A program made the translations under genes and the position numbers. Source: Bacteroidales bacterium (GTDB lineage Bacteria > Bacteroidota > Bacteroidia > Bacteroidales > UBA12077). Taken from it: a stretch of 24,526 bases of DNA. The stretch is taken from positions 1-24,526 of the forward strand of contig DAOWML010000002.1 in NCBI GenBank assembly GCA_030643125.1, written 5' to 3'. The notes below the pieces were generated by a model. That model was given only the letters and a program-made list of their open reading frames with translations, did no database searches and was not told the origin of the DNA. Within the stretch, counting starts at the first letter, position 1; the number at the start of each line of letters is the position of its first letter. Positions 15,034 to 24,492 of the stretch are shown in pieces.

Positions 15034-18000
15034 TTAATTAAATGCTTCTTTAAACTTTTCGTCAAAATATTTAATAACAAAGTCGCAACCATGTTTAAAG
15101 AGTTTATTCAAATTATCTTTTTCGGTATAAATAAATTCGTAGTTTTCTTTCTTATTAATAACTGATAATAATTCAAATACTTCTTTTCTGATATCATCAA
15201 CTGATTCAATCTTTGTTTCTGTAAACTGATTAAATATCTGCACCAGTTGCATATAGTTTTCTATTTCAACTTTACCATTAAACTGTTTTTCAAATATCTG
15301 AATATTCTTTTGTGTATTTGTAAAACTACCTGATGTTTCAACAGGGAATACTGCCGGAAGAATCAAATTAGCTTGTTTAGCTGTTTCTGTTATAAAATAA
15401 TCCTGAACCATGATAAACTCTGCTTCTCCAAACCACTTTTGAACTTCAGCCTTATCAGTAGCACATCCAACAGGATCTTCACCAAAAATATAGAATTTCT
15501 TAATTAAACCTTCATTTAATAATTCTTTCATGCATTTATCTCCTTGAGCAGGCAAACTATCAATATTCCATATCTTTGTTAGATTCATTATATATTCTTC
15601 ATCAGTTAAATCAATATACCCAATACAATTTTTCGATGAAACTCCCATATCGAATATTCCTTGCGAATTATTCTTTTCTTTTAATGAAATCAAGCCGTTA
15701 GCAGTTTTTCCTAATTTGCCGGTAATCATAGCCAGATTAAATAATTCTCTGCTAACATTCGATGAAACTTCTTTTTCGGAAAATACAAGAACAGCATTTA
15801 TTTCATTATTATACTTCACTGCAAATTCTTCTATACTTTCCTGACAACACACTCCTGATTCTTTTATTAGTTCTTCGTAGTTATCTTTAGCTAATTCTTT
15901 CTTATACTCATCAAATCCACTGCAGTTATCTTTAATAAACAAGGCATTATGCAATCCTTTCTCCATTAAATAATAATTAACCGCCTTTATGAAATGATAA
16001 TATGATTTAACCTTAACTGTTTTATCTACTTTATGCTCCAGTGCACTTAACTCCTTGTTTGTTACCAATTCAACAGGGACATTTTCAATTTCGCGGGCAT
16101 TGTTTATCATAAAACTAACAACAGCATTGTCCATATTCACTTCTGATCCTAATAAGTAGATTCTGCTTGCATCTTTGATTTGCTCAAACGGTACATTTGC
16201 TTCAAAATTCTCACTATACCATCTTCCCCGACCTACATAATGAAAACTTGTTACATTATTGGTTTTTGCTCCTGCACGTGCAAGTTTCTGAATCAGATAC
16301 ATTTCTTCATTACTCAATCTTGCTCCTGCAAAAAATCCATTTTCGTCAGGATCAGCTGCTTTTATTTCATCAACAATAATATCAAAAGCTTTTTGCCAGC
16401 TTATAATTTCAAAATTTTCGTCAACTTTTAACAATGGTTGAGTTAATCGTTTTGTATCATTCATAATGCCATATCCAAACTTCGGATAACGGCAAATATT
16501 TCCGTCTTTATTAATTTGTCCTTCTTTGCCTGTTACTTTCCAAACGAATTCTGATTTATGATGATATTCTAATTCACAACCCACCGAACAATAATTACAT
16601 AATGTATTAATAGTATCCAGTTTTACCGGACCCGGCTTGAAAGCAACATTTTCTGTAATTGCTCCGGTTGGACATGTTGAAATACATAATCCACAGGACT
16701 CACAATTAGTTTCGGTAAGTGAATTCTCCATACTTGGAGCAATAAATGTATCGAAACCACGATTTACTAATCCCAGCGCATTTGCTCCTACTACTTCCTT
16801 ACAAATTCTTACACAACGGGCACAAAGAATACATTTATTATTATCTATTTCGATAAACGGATGTGAAAAATCCAGTTCATGCTCATGGAAATCACCTGCG
16901 AAATGCTTTTGATCTACATCGTATTGTGTTGAATACTTTTTAAGATCACATGTATGAAACTCTGTACATCCACATTCTAAACAACGTTCAACCTCATGTT
17001 TTGCAACTTCTTCACCATTATAACCTAACTCAACTTCTTTAAAGTTAACACGATCATTAGCAGGAAGAACAGGCATTTCTTCACGCATTTGTTTTTGATA
17101 TCTTCCTAAGAAATCACTTGAACTTAGTTCTTTAAAATTATCTCTTCGGCTGATAAATTCTTTTGGTTCCGGTTCAAGTTCCAATCCCATTAAATATTGA
17201 TGACAGCTACGACTGGCAATTTTTGCCTGAGCTACTGCTTCAATAATTGTAGCAGGACCAGACACTCCATCTCCAGCAGCAAAAATTGATTTTGCACCGG
17301 TTTGTAATGTTTGCTTATCAGCATCTATATCGCCCCAACGATTAACTTCTAACTTACCATCAGTGGCAAACTGGTTAATGTCATCCAAGAAATTTACTTC
17401 TGTTTTTTGGCCTATTGCTGCTAAAGCATAATCCAGTTCAATCTCAAATTCGGATCCTTCAATTGGTATAGGACGACGACGGCCCGATGCATCAGGTTCG
17501 CCTAATTCCATCTTTAGGCATGTCATTGATTTCAACTTACCATCTTTGTCTTTATTAACTTTCAACGGATTAGTTAAAAACATATATTCAACACCCTCAA
17601 CCTTTGATTCATGAATCTCTATTGGATTTGCAGGCATTTCTTTTTCAGTACGACGATAAATAACATAAACTTTTTCAGCACCACAACGCAATGATGTACG
17701 ACAGCAGTCCATGGCAGTATTTCCGCCACCAACTACAGCAATTGTTTTTCCGGCAAAGTCATATTTCTGACCTGTCATTTCCATATTTCTAAGAAAATCA
17801 ATTCCAGAGAAAACATTTTCCGCATCGTCGCCTTCGCAACCAATTAATGTTCCTCGTTGCGATCCGATAGTTAGTATTACAGAATCATAATCTTTCTTTA
17901 ATTCTTTATAACTTAAATTATCACCAAGTTTTTTATTGTAAAATATATTTGTTCCTAATTCAGTAACCGCTGATACTTCCTTATCCAAAATATCATTTGG

Positions 18001-18732
18001 CAAACGATATTCAGGAATACCATAACGTAACCAGCCACCAGGATTTGGAGCTGCTTCGAATATATCACACTGATGTCCTTTTTGTTGTAAAAAGTATGCT
18101 GTTGATAATCCACCGGGACCGGCACCAATAATTGCTACCTTTTTACCTGTTGATAGTTCTACTTCAGGAACATATCTTGTCTCGGAAAGTAAATCCTGAT
18201 CGGCAGCAAAACGTTTCATATAATCGATACCTACTGCGGCACCTTCGTCTAAATAATTACGACGACAAGCTACTTCGCAAGGACGAACACAAACCCTACC
18301 ACAAATTGCAGGCAATGGATTGGTTTCTTTAATTAAACCGATAGCTTCGCTGTACAGGCCTTTTTCAATTAATGAAATATAACCTTGTACATCAACACCT
18401 GCCGGACAGGTTTGCTTACAGGGAGCTTCACAATCGGCATAGTGATTACTTACTAATAAATCCAGTGCTGTTTTTCGAGCTTTTTTTACTTTATCGTTTT
18501 CTGTTTCTACTTTCATACCTTCCTGAATCTTGGTTGAACAGGATGGTTGCATTCCTTTCATTCCCTCTACTTCAACAACACATACAAAACATGATGAGAA
18601 TGGTTTTAAGCGCGGATCGTTACATAATGTAGGAATTTCAATTCCATTACGCTTAGCTAACTGGAGAATAGTTTCCCCCGGGGTTCCTTTAACATTTTTA
18701 CCGTTAAGAATTATATTTAGTTGATTGCTCAT
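15034..18732 (-). CDS. Stn-like large transhydrogenase subunit (NuoG/GltD/FdhA-like fusion)
   Basis: This 1232-residue chain has, in order: a NuoG-type [2Fe-2S] domain (C37, C48, C51, C65); Cys-rich motifs C101, C105, C109 and C144, C148, C152, C156; an NfnB/GltD-like module with FAD (GAGPGG, 203-208) and NADPH (VVGGGNTAMD, 333-342) motifs; a C584-x2-C587-x-C589-x5-C595 motif; two [4Fe-4S] ferredoxin motifs (C634 to C644, C677 to C687); and a formate-dehydrogenase-like domain with C712, C715, C719 and C747. The segment that should hold the catalytic Cys or Sec (about 826-845) has neither, so formate oxidation is unlikely. With the NuoE- and NuoF-like partners this matches the Stn-type transhydrogenase plan. 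The frame extends to an ATG at 18771, but the [2Fe-2S] domain starts naturally at the ATG used here. Confidence 0.85.
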   Translation of the reverse strand: MSNQLNIILNGKNVKGTPGETILQLAKRNGIEIPTLCNDPRLKPFSSCFVCVVEVEGMKGMQPSCSTKIQEGMKVETENDKVKKARKTALDLLVSNHYADCEAPCKQTCPAGVDVQGYISLIEKGLYSEAIGLIKETNPLPAICGRVCVRPCEVACRRNYLDEGAAVGIDYMKRFAADQDLLSETRYVPEVELSTGKKVAIIGAGPGGLSTAYFLQQKGHQCDIFEAAPNPGGWLRYGIPEYRLPNDILDKEVSAVTELGTNIFYNKKLGDNLSYKELKKDYDSVILTIGSQRGTLIGCEGDDAENVFSGIDFLRNMEMTGQKYDFAGKTIAVVGGGNTAMDCCRTSLRCGAEKVYVIYRRTEKEMPANPIEIHESKVEGVEYMFLTNPLKVNKDKDGKLKSMTCLKMELGEPDASGRRRPIPIEGSEFEIELDYALAAIGQKTEVNFLDDINQFATDGKLEVNRWGDIDADKQTLQTGAKSIFAAGDGVSGPATIIEAVAQAKIASRSCHQYLMGLELEPEPKEFISRRDNFKELSSSDFLGRYQKQMREEMPVLPANDRVNFKEVELGYNGEEVAKHEVERCLECGCTEFHTCDLKKYSTQYDVDQKHFAGDFHEHELDFSHPFIEIDNNKCILCARCVRICKEVVGANALGLVNRGFDTFIAPSMENSLTETNCESCGLCISTCPTGAITENVAFKPGPVKLDTINTLCNYCSVGCELEYHHKSEFVWKVTGKEGQINKDGNICRYPKFGYGIMNDTKRLTQPLLKVDENFEIISWQKAFDIIVDEIKAADPDENGFFAGARLSNEEMYLIQKLARAGAKTNNVTSFHYVGRGRWYSENFEANVPFEQIKDASRIYLLGSEVNMDNAVVSFMINNAREIENVPVELVTNKELSALEHKVDKTVKVKSYYHFIKAVNYYLMEKGLHNALFIKDNCSGFDEYKKELAKDNYEELIKESGVCCQESIEEFAVKYNNEINAVLVFSEKEVSSNVSRELFNLAMITGKLGKTANGLISLKEKNNSQGIFDMGVSSKNCIGYIDLTDEEYIMNLTKIWNIDSLPAQGDKCMKELLNEGLIKKFYIFGEDPVGCATDKAEVQKWFGEAEFIMVQDYFITETAKQANLILPAVFPVETSGSFTNTQKNIQIFEKQFNGKVEIENYMQLVQIFNQFTETKIESVDDIRKEVFELLSVINKKENYEFIYTEKDNLNKLFKHGCDFVIKYFDEKFKEAFN

Positions 18733-18786
18733 TTTATTTTCTAATTTGGTTACGGATTTTTTAATTATCAATTAAAAAGTTTGAAA

Positions 18787-20565
18787 TTATGATAAAATAA
18801 TAGCATCAAACTTACACTTACTAAAGCACATACCGCACTGAATACATGCATCCTGACGAATAAAGTGAATTTCTTTTCTTGCTCCGTCGATTGCATCTGT
18901 CGGACAGTTTTTAGCACAAACTGTACAACCTGTACATGTATCAGGATTAACAGTATAAGTAAGTAGTTTTTTACAATTTAATGCAGGACATTTTTTATCT
19001 TTTATATGAGCTTCGTACTCATGACGGAAATACTTTATGGTAGTTAAAACAGGATTTGGTGCTGTTTGTCCTAAGCCACAAAGAGAGTTATCTTTAATTT
19101 GATATGCTAATTCTTCCAGTTTTTCAATATCTCCTTCCTGACCTTCGCCTTGTGTAATCCTGGTAAGAATTTCAAGCATTCGTTTTGTTCCCACACGGCA
19201 AAAAGTACATTTCCCACATGATTCTTTACATGTAAAATCAAGGAAGAATCGTGCAATATCGACCATACATGTTGTTTCGTCCATTACAACCATTCCTCCC
19301 GAACCCATAATAGCTCCTGTTGCATTTACTGAATCGTAATCAACAATGGTATCAGCAAGATATTCAGGGATACAACCACCTGATGGACCTCCCAGCTGTA
19401 CAGCCTTAAACTTTTTACCATCGGTAATCCCACCACCTAATTTAAATATGATATCTCTGATTGTAATACCCATTGGTACTTCAACAGAACCACCATGATT
19501 AATCTTACCTGTTAAAGCAAAAACCTTTGTTCCTTTGCTTTTTTCAGTACCGTATTTCGAAAACGATTCTGCACCATTTAATAATATATATGGAATATTA
19601 GCAAATGTCTCTACATTATTAATATTGGATGGTTTACCCCATAATCCTGCTTCTGCCGGAAATGGCGGTCGTTTACGTGGCATCCCGCGTTCACCTTCAA
19701 TTGAAGCCATCAATGCTGTTTCTTCACCACAAACAAAAGCTCCAGCTCCCTCTTTAACATATAAATCGAAGTTAAATCCTTTAACTCCCATAATATTTTT
19801 CCCGAGATATCCTTTTTCTCTGGCCTGATCAATAGCGATATTTAATCGCTTAATTGCCAATGGATACTCGGCACGACAATAAATAACACCTTCGCTGGCA
19901 TCGATAGCATAAGAACCAATAATCAAACCTTCAATAACTGCGTGAGGATCACCTTCTAATAAAGATCTGTCCATAAATGCACCCGGGTCACCCTCATCAG
20001 CATTACAAATAATATATTTTGTATCAGCTTTATTATTGTATGCAAATCTCCATTTCATTCCGGTCGGAAATCCTCCACCACCACGGCCACGAATACCTGA
20101 ATCCAGAACAGTTTTTATAACCTGTTCTTGACTTATTTTACCTTCCAGTATTTTTTTAATGGCTATATAACCATCATGCTCTTCGTATTCTACAATATTT
20201 TCAGGGTCAATAACACCACAATTTCGAAGTGCAATCTTTACCTGGCCATCCCAAAACGAATCATCTTTTGATTCAAACAAATCACTTTTTACAACATAAT
20301 CTTTTACAATTTCACCTTGTTTCAGATGTTTATCAAAAATTTCAACTGCCTTTTCTTCATCAATCTCTCCGTATAAATACGAGCCGGTTTCATCAATTAC
20401 CTCAACTAATGGCTCACGGTAACACATTCCAATACATCCTGTTATCTTAAGGTCGATATCGAGTTTATCTGCTTCTTGTAAAGCCTTAAGCTTATTGTAT
20501 ACTTTATTAGCACCAGCAGCTATTCCACAACTTGCTAATCCTACTAAAACTTTAGTTTTTTTCAT
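18787..20565 (-). CDS. NuoF/HydB-like NADH-binding flavoprotein subunit
   Basis: A 592-residue protein. A thioredoxin-like [2Fe-2S] head (C13, C44, C48 visible) is followed by the NuoF core. The FMN/NADH site is GRGGGGFPTGMKW (160-172) with the NADEGDPGAFMDR loop (188-200). An SLBB-like segment comes next, then the N3-type [4Fe-4S] cluster (C450, C453, C456, C496). The C terminus is a two-cluster ferredoxin (C544, C547, C550, C554; C574, C577, C580, C584). Complex I NuoF lacks the head and tail; HydB of bifurcating hydrogenases and StnB have them. It oxidises NADH or reduces NAD+ and passes electrons to the large subunit. The gene lies 34 bases after the NuoE-like gene and 54 before the chosen start of the large subunit. 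Confidence 0.93.
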   Translation of the reverse strand: MKKTKVLVGLASCGIAAGANKVYNKLKALQEADKLDIDLKITGCIGMCYREPLVEVIDETGSYLYGEIDEEKAVEIFDKHLKQGEIVKDYVVKSDLFESKDDSFWDGQVKIALRNCGVIDPENIVEYEEHDGYIAIKKILEGKISQEQVIKTVLDSGIRGRGGGGFPTGMKWRFAYNNKADTKYIICNADEGDPGAFMDRSLLEGDPHAVIEGLIIGSYAIDASEGVIYCRAEYPLAIKRLNIAIDQAREKGYLGKNIMGVKGFNFDLYVKEGAGAFVCGEETALMASIEGERGMPRKRPPFPAEAGLWGKPSNINNVETFANIPYILLNGAESFSKYGTEKSKGTKVFALTGKINHGGSVEVPMGITIRDIIFKLGGGITDGKKFKAVQLGGPSGGCIPEYLADTIVDYDSVNATGAIMGSGGMVVMDETTCMVDIARFFLDFTCKESCGKCTFCRVGTKRMLEILTRITQGEGQEGDIEKLEELAYQIKDNSLCGLGQTAPNPVLTTIKYFRHEYEAHIKDKKCPALNCKKLLTYTVNPDTCTGCTVCAKNCPTDAIDGARKEIHFIRQDACIQCGMCFSKCKFDAIILS

Positions 20566-20599
20566 GTTAAATTCTTTAGGTTTTTCCTGTTGGAATAAA

Positions 20600-21118
20600 T
20601 TAATTACTTTCCTTAATCTTGATTTCTTTAACGATTTTCACAGCTTTATTTCCTGTAAGTTTAGCATAAGTCTCATCTCCGATCATCATAACCGGAGCCA
20701 GAGAACAACAACCAAGACAAGCAACAGACTCTAATGTAAAAAGTCTGTCTTCAGTAGTTTCTCCATCTTTTATTCCTAAAGCATCTTCAACAGCTTCAGA
20801 AATTGCAGTGGCATTTTGCACATGACATGCAGTACCATGGCATACTTTTACAATATATCTTCCAACGGGATTTAATCTAAATTGCGTATAAAACGTAGCA
20901 ACACCATACATTTCACTAAGTTTTAATCCTGTTTGTTCAGATATTTTTATAAAAGTTTCTTTAGGTAAATATCCATAAACATCCTGAGTTCCCTGTAAAA
21001 TTGGGATTAGGTTACCTTTTTTATTTTTATATTTTTCAATTAATGGATCAATTAAGGTTAGATCCACAGATGACTGTATGACAGCTTCTTTTTCCTGTAG
21101 TATTCGTTTAACACGCAT
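20600..21118 (-). CDS. NuoE/HydC-like [2Fe-2S] subunit
   Basis: A 172-residue thioredoxin-like ferredoxin of the NuoE family. The four cluster ligands fit C93-x4-C98 (CHGTAC) and C134-x3-C138 (CLGCC). The N-terminal helical bundle contains the conserved GYLPKETF and EMYGVATFYTQF segments. It is full length for the family. The protein pairs with the NuoF-like subunit encoded 34 bases downstream. It is the first gene of a seven-gene same-strand cluster that includes two transhydrogenase-type modules. No HydA hydrogenase subunit with an H-cluster is encoded, so this is the StnC-like rather than the HydC role. A possible -7 promoter box lies about 35 bases upstream. Confidence 0.93.
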   Translation of the reverse strand: MRVKRILQEKEAVIQSSVDLTLIDPLIEKYKNKKGNLIPILQGTQDVYGYLPKETFIKISEQTGLKLSEMYGVATFYTQFRLNPVGRYIVKVCHGTACHVQNATAISEAVEDALGIKDGETTEDRLFTLESVACLGCCSLAPVMMIGDETYAKLTGNKAVKIVKEIKIKESN

Positions 21119-21151
21119 AGTTTAAAACGCTTAGTTTATAATTAATGGTTT

Positions 21152-21159
21152 CAAAAATA
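21152..21159 (-). promoter_or_regulatory. Possible -7 promoter box of the redox operon
   Basis: TATTTTTG on the minus strand fits the TAnnTTTG consensus and would give a leader of roughly 27 bases before the NuoE-like ATG at 21118. No clear -33 TTTG is at the usual distance. A TTGAT-N2-ATCAA palindrome (21178-21189) lies where an activator could sit. Confidence 0.3.
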
Positions 21160-21377
21160 ATCTTTGAATATAAAATTTTGATTTATCAATACCAAGATTT
21201 ACAATATGTCCTTTAATATCTATACTCTAAATCCTAATAATACTGAGTCTTACAAGATTTATTTAAAATAATTCTAATTACAGAATTTTCTTTTCAAAAA
21301 TGATTAATGATTATTATTTCAGATTATCATAATTTGGTATTTTTATAGAATTTTTAAGAATATAGATTTTTAAATTT

Positions 21378-24329
21378 ATGCAACGAAAAGAATTGGTCAT
21401 TGGTATTGTAGATCATCCTTTATTTGGACTTATAATGGTACCTTACATAATAGTGATTAAATCAAACCATGGTTTTTATCATATCGAAGCAAAAATTTCA
21501 CATTTAAATATCAGCAAATATATTGATGGTTTTTCAGAAAATGAAAAACAGCTTATTAAATGGATTGATGAATATAGTGATCGAAATCTACATAAAATAT
21601 TTTCGAAAAAACGCGGGCAAACTACTGTTGATTTTATTAATGCTCTCAATAAAGAATTTGCAGATAAGTATATAAGGCCTTATATTGAAAAACGTTTAGC
21701 GAAATGTATTGACTTTTTACAAAAAATGGATATCGAAGTCTATTTTAAAGAAAAACCGGAATATATTGATAGCGGGGATAAAATTGAAGTAATTAAAGGT
21801 AAAGCACAGTCGGTTTTTAATATTACCAAACTGGAAAATGAAACACAATATTATTTAAGCATAGAGCATAATGACAAAGAATTAAACCTGCTTAAAAAAT
21901 CTGGTTTTATTTTAACAGAAGATCCATGTCGAATAATTATTGAAAATAAACTTTATATTTTTGATTATATCAATGCTAAAAAACTTCTTCCTTTTTTCAA
22001 TAAAGATTGTATTCATATTCCTAAATCATCGGAAAAGAAATGGTTCGAAATTTTTGCGTTGGAAAGTATTAAACAATATAATGTAAAAGCTAAAGGATTT
22101 ACAATTAATAAAACAATATTTAAAAAAGAAGCGAAATTAAGTTTTGAACAAAACCTTCAAGGCGATCCTATATTAATTTTAAGCTTTAACTATAATGATC
22201 AAATTATTTATTTTGCAAATATAGTTTCAAATTCTTCAGTTAAGTTCAAAGATCAAAATGGAGATTATGTATTTCATAAAATTATTAGAGATACTAATTG
22301 GGAAAATTCAATTATAGAAAAGCTGAATTCTATTGGATTAACCAATACTATGGAATCGCATTTCACACCTGCAATTCTCCGAAATGTTAAAAAGGAAGAT
22401 GAAAATTATGAATTTATTAATTGGATAGGTACTAACAAAGAAAAAATATTAGCAGTAGGAATTAAATTAAATCAAAAGCAAAAAAAAATTCAATATTCAT
22501 TTCGCAAGCCTGAAATTAAGTCAGATATAAAAGAAGGAAACGATTGGTTTGATATTCATATTATAGTTCAGATTGGAGAGTTTAGTATTCCGTTTACCAA
22601 GTTCAGGAATAATATTTTAAACGAAGTCAGGGAATACAAGCTACCAAACGGAGAATTAGCTATTTTACCAAAAGAGTGGTTCGCTAAATACAAAGAACTT
22701 TTCCTATTTGGCAATAATGTTGACAAACACATTCAGTTAGATAAACATCATTTTGGGTTAATTGAAACCAGTATCCCTGAAAAAAGCAAATCTATTATAG
22801 AGAAGTATAAAAACCTTATTTCGAACTATAATCAAAATCATTACGAGTTACCAAAAAACTTAAAAGCTGAATTACGTCCTTATCAGAAGGAAGGTTTTGC
22901 ATGGATGCAACTATTACAAGAAAGTCAATTTGGCGGTTGTTTAGCTGATGATATGGGATTAGGGAAAACTGTTCAAACGCTTACCTTATTGTTAAATTCA
23001 AAGGGAAAATCAGATGGAAAAAATTATCAACCGGAAGAAAAACCAGTATTAGCTCAACTCAGTATCTTTGATAATATCGATATTAAAAATATTCCTGCGT
23101 CAGCTACTTCGTTAATTGTAATGCCTACTTCACTTATACATAACTGGGAAAAAGAAATCAGAAAATTTACTCCAGAATTAAAATGCTATAAATTTATCGG
23201 GCAAAATCGTCCAAAAGACATTCGCATATTTAACAAATTCGACATTATTCTTACCACTTACGGAATTGTGCGAAACGATTTTGAGCTTTTAAAAACATAT
23301 AAATTCTTTTACCTTATTTTAGATGAAAGTCAGTACATTAAAAATCCTGACTCCAAAACCTATAAGGCTATAATTCAGTTAAAATCAAACCACCGATTGG
23401 TTTTAACAGGAACTCCAATTGAAAATTCATTAACTGATTTGTGGGCTCAAATCAACTTTTTAAATAAAGGATTACTTGGAAATTTGCGATTTTTTAAACG
23501 GGAATTTGTTCAGCCAATTGAAAAAAATACTGATCCAGAGAAAAAAGAGAAATTACAGCAATTTATTCAACCATTTGTTTTAAGAAGAACAAAACATCAG
23601 GTTGCAAAAGATTTGCCTGACAAAATTGAATCGGTTATTTATTGCGATATGACTGATGAGCAAAAGTCGTTGTATGAGGAAGAAAAATCGAAGATCAGGA
23701 ATTCTATTATGGAAACGATTGAAAAAACCAAAGATAAACCAACCATTTTAGCCATTGAAGGATTGAATAAACTTCGACAAATCGCAAATCATCCGGTTTT
23801 AATTGATCAGGATTATAAAGCAGAATCCGGCAAATATGATGAAATAACTCGTAATATTGAAAATCTGATTGCAGAAAAACATAAAGTTTTAATTTTTTCG
23901 TCTTATGTTAAACATTTGAATTTATTTGCTGAATATCTAAACAAACACGATCATCAGTTTTCGATGTTAACCGGAAGTACAAAAAATCGCGATCAAGTTA
24001 TTAACGATTTCCAGAATTATGAAGAAAAACATGTTTTTCTAATTCAGATAAAAGCCGGAGGTATCGGTCTAAACTTAACAGCTGCAGATTATGTTTTTAT
24101 TATTGACCCATGGTGGAACCCTGCCGTTGAAGAACAAGCTATAAACCGTGCTCACAGAATCGGGCAAGACAAAAAAGTCATGGTTTATCGATTTATTGCA
24201 ACAGAAACTGTTGAAGAAAAAATGCAACAACTTAAAGCGCGTAAATCTAAACTGGCAGATTCGCTTATCAACACAAAGCAAGCTGTTCAAAAAATGAATC
24301 TTGAACGAATATTGGAATTCCTAAACTAG
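21378..24329 (+). CDS. SNF2-family DNA translocase (bacterial DEAD/DEAH-like ATPase)
   Basis: A 983-residue SNF2 protein. The first 480 or so residues form a family-specific, beta-rich N-terminal region with no clear SWIM zinc finger. The ATPase begins at LRPYQKEGFAWMQ (about 499). Walker A is DDMGLGKT (about 524-531). Motif II is DESQYIKN (about 649) where DEAQ or DEAH is usual. LTGTPIENSLTDLW is motif III. The C-terminal helicase lobe (about 836-960) has AGGIGLNLTAADYVF, DPWWNPAVEEQAINRAH and RIGQ (about 927). Members move along duplex DNA with ATP and remodel protein-DNA complexes rather than unwind strands. It is divergent from the redox operon and stands alone, with no nuclease or methylase next to it, so a defence role is not supported here. 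Confidence 0.94.
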   Translation: MQRKELVIGIVDHPLFGLIMVPYIIVIKSNHGFYHIEAKISHLNISKYIDGFSENEKQLIKWIDEYSDRNLHKIFSKKRGQTTVDFINALNKEFADKYIRPYIEKRLAKCIDFLQKMDIEVYFKEKPEYIDSGDKIEVIKGKAQSVFNITKLENETQYYLSIEHNDKELNLLKKSGFILTEDPCRIIIENKLYIFDYINAKKLLPFFNKDCIHIPKSSEKKWFEIFALESIKQYNVKAKGFTINKTIFKKEAKLSFEQNLQGDPILILSFNYNDQIIYFANIVSNSSVKFKDQNGDYVFHKIIRDTNWENSIIEKLNSIGLTNTMESHFTPAILRNVKKEDENYEFINWIGTNKEKILAVGIKLNQKQKKIQYSFRKPEIKSDIKEGNDWFDIHIIVQIGEFSIPFTKFRNNILNEVREYKLPNGELAILPKEWFAKYKELFLFGNNVDKHIQLDKHHFGLIETSIPEKSKSIIEKYKNLISNYNQNHYELPKNLKAELRPYQKEGFAWMQLLQESQFGGCLADDMGLGKTVQTLTLLLNSKGKSDGKNYQPEEKPVLAQLSIFDNIDIKNIPASATSLIVMPTSLIHNWEKEIRKFTPELKCYKFIGQNRPKDIRIFNKFDIILTTYGIVRNDFELLKTYKFFYLILDESQYIKNPDSKTYKAIIQLKSNHRLVLTGTPIENSLTDLWAQINFLNKGLLGNLRFFKREFVQPIEKNTDPEKKEKLQQFIQPFVLRRTKHQVAKDLPDKIESVIYCDMTDEQKSLYEEEKSKIRNSIMETIEKTKDKPTILAIEGLNKLRQIANHPVLIDQDYKAESGKYDEITRNIENLIAEKHKVLIFSSYVKHLNLFAEYLNKHDHQFSMLTGSTKNRDQVINDFQNYEEKHVFLIQIKAGGIGLNLTAADYVFIIDPWWNPAVEEQAINRAHRIGQDKKVMVYRFIATETVEEKMQQLKARKSKLADSLINTKQAVQKMNLERILEFLN

Positions 24330-24492
24330 TGTGGCAATTACTAAATTCCATTACTTATTTCACGCCCTTTTTTCCTTTCTGCTGCGTTAAAATTATTAAC
24401 CGTAGCTAAAGCTATGCTTGCAAATTTTGCCTTGCATAAAGAAAAAAATATCATAAAATATTAGTAACACTATTTAATAATTACCACACTAG
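24326..24492. repeat. 167-base near-palindromic element, possible MITE
   Basis: The ends CTAGTGTGGCAATTACTAAAT (24326 onward) and the reverse complement of 24472-24492 agree at 19 of 21 positions. Symmetry continues imperfectly inward to a central TAGCT-AA-AGCTA (24403-24414), whose centre coincides with the centre of the whole element. The outermost CTAG on each side may be a four-base target duplication. The left CTAG contains the TAG stop of the SNF2 gene. It could also fold as the transcript-end hairpin of that gene. Confidence 0.65.

Noticed and set aside
15034..18732. Formate dehydrogenase with selenocysteine
   Set aside because: No in-frame TGA and no Cys at the expected active-site position; the frame is open throughout.
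19535..19828. Plus-strand open frame antisense to the NuoF-like gene
   Set aside because: It mirrors the conserved FMN-binding region and is explained by that gene.
15034..21118. Electron-bifurcating [FeFe]-hydrogenase HydABC
   Set aside because: The NuoE- and NuoF-like partners fit, but the large subunit has no H-cluster motifs and carries an NfnB-like module instead.
21378..24329. SNF2 protein as part of a phage-defence system
   Set aside because: No nuclease, methylase, protease or other known defence partner is encoded beside it in this window.
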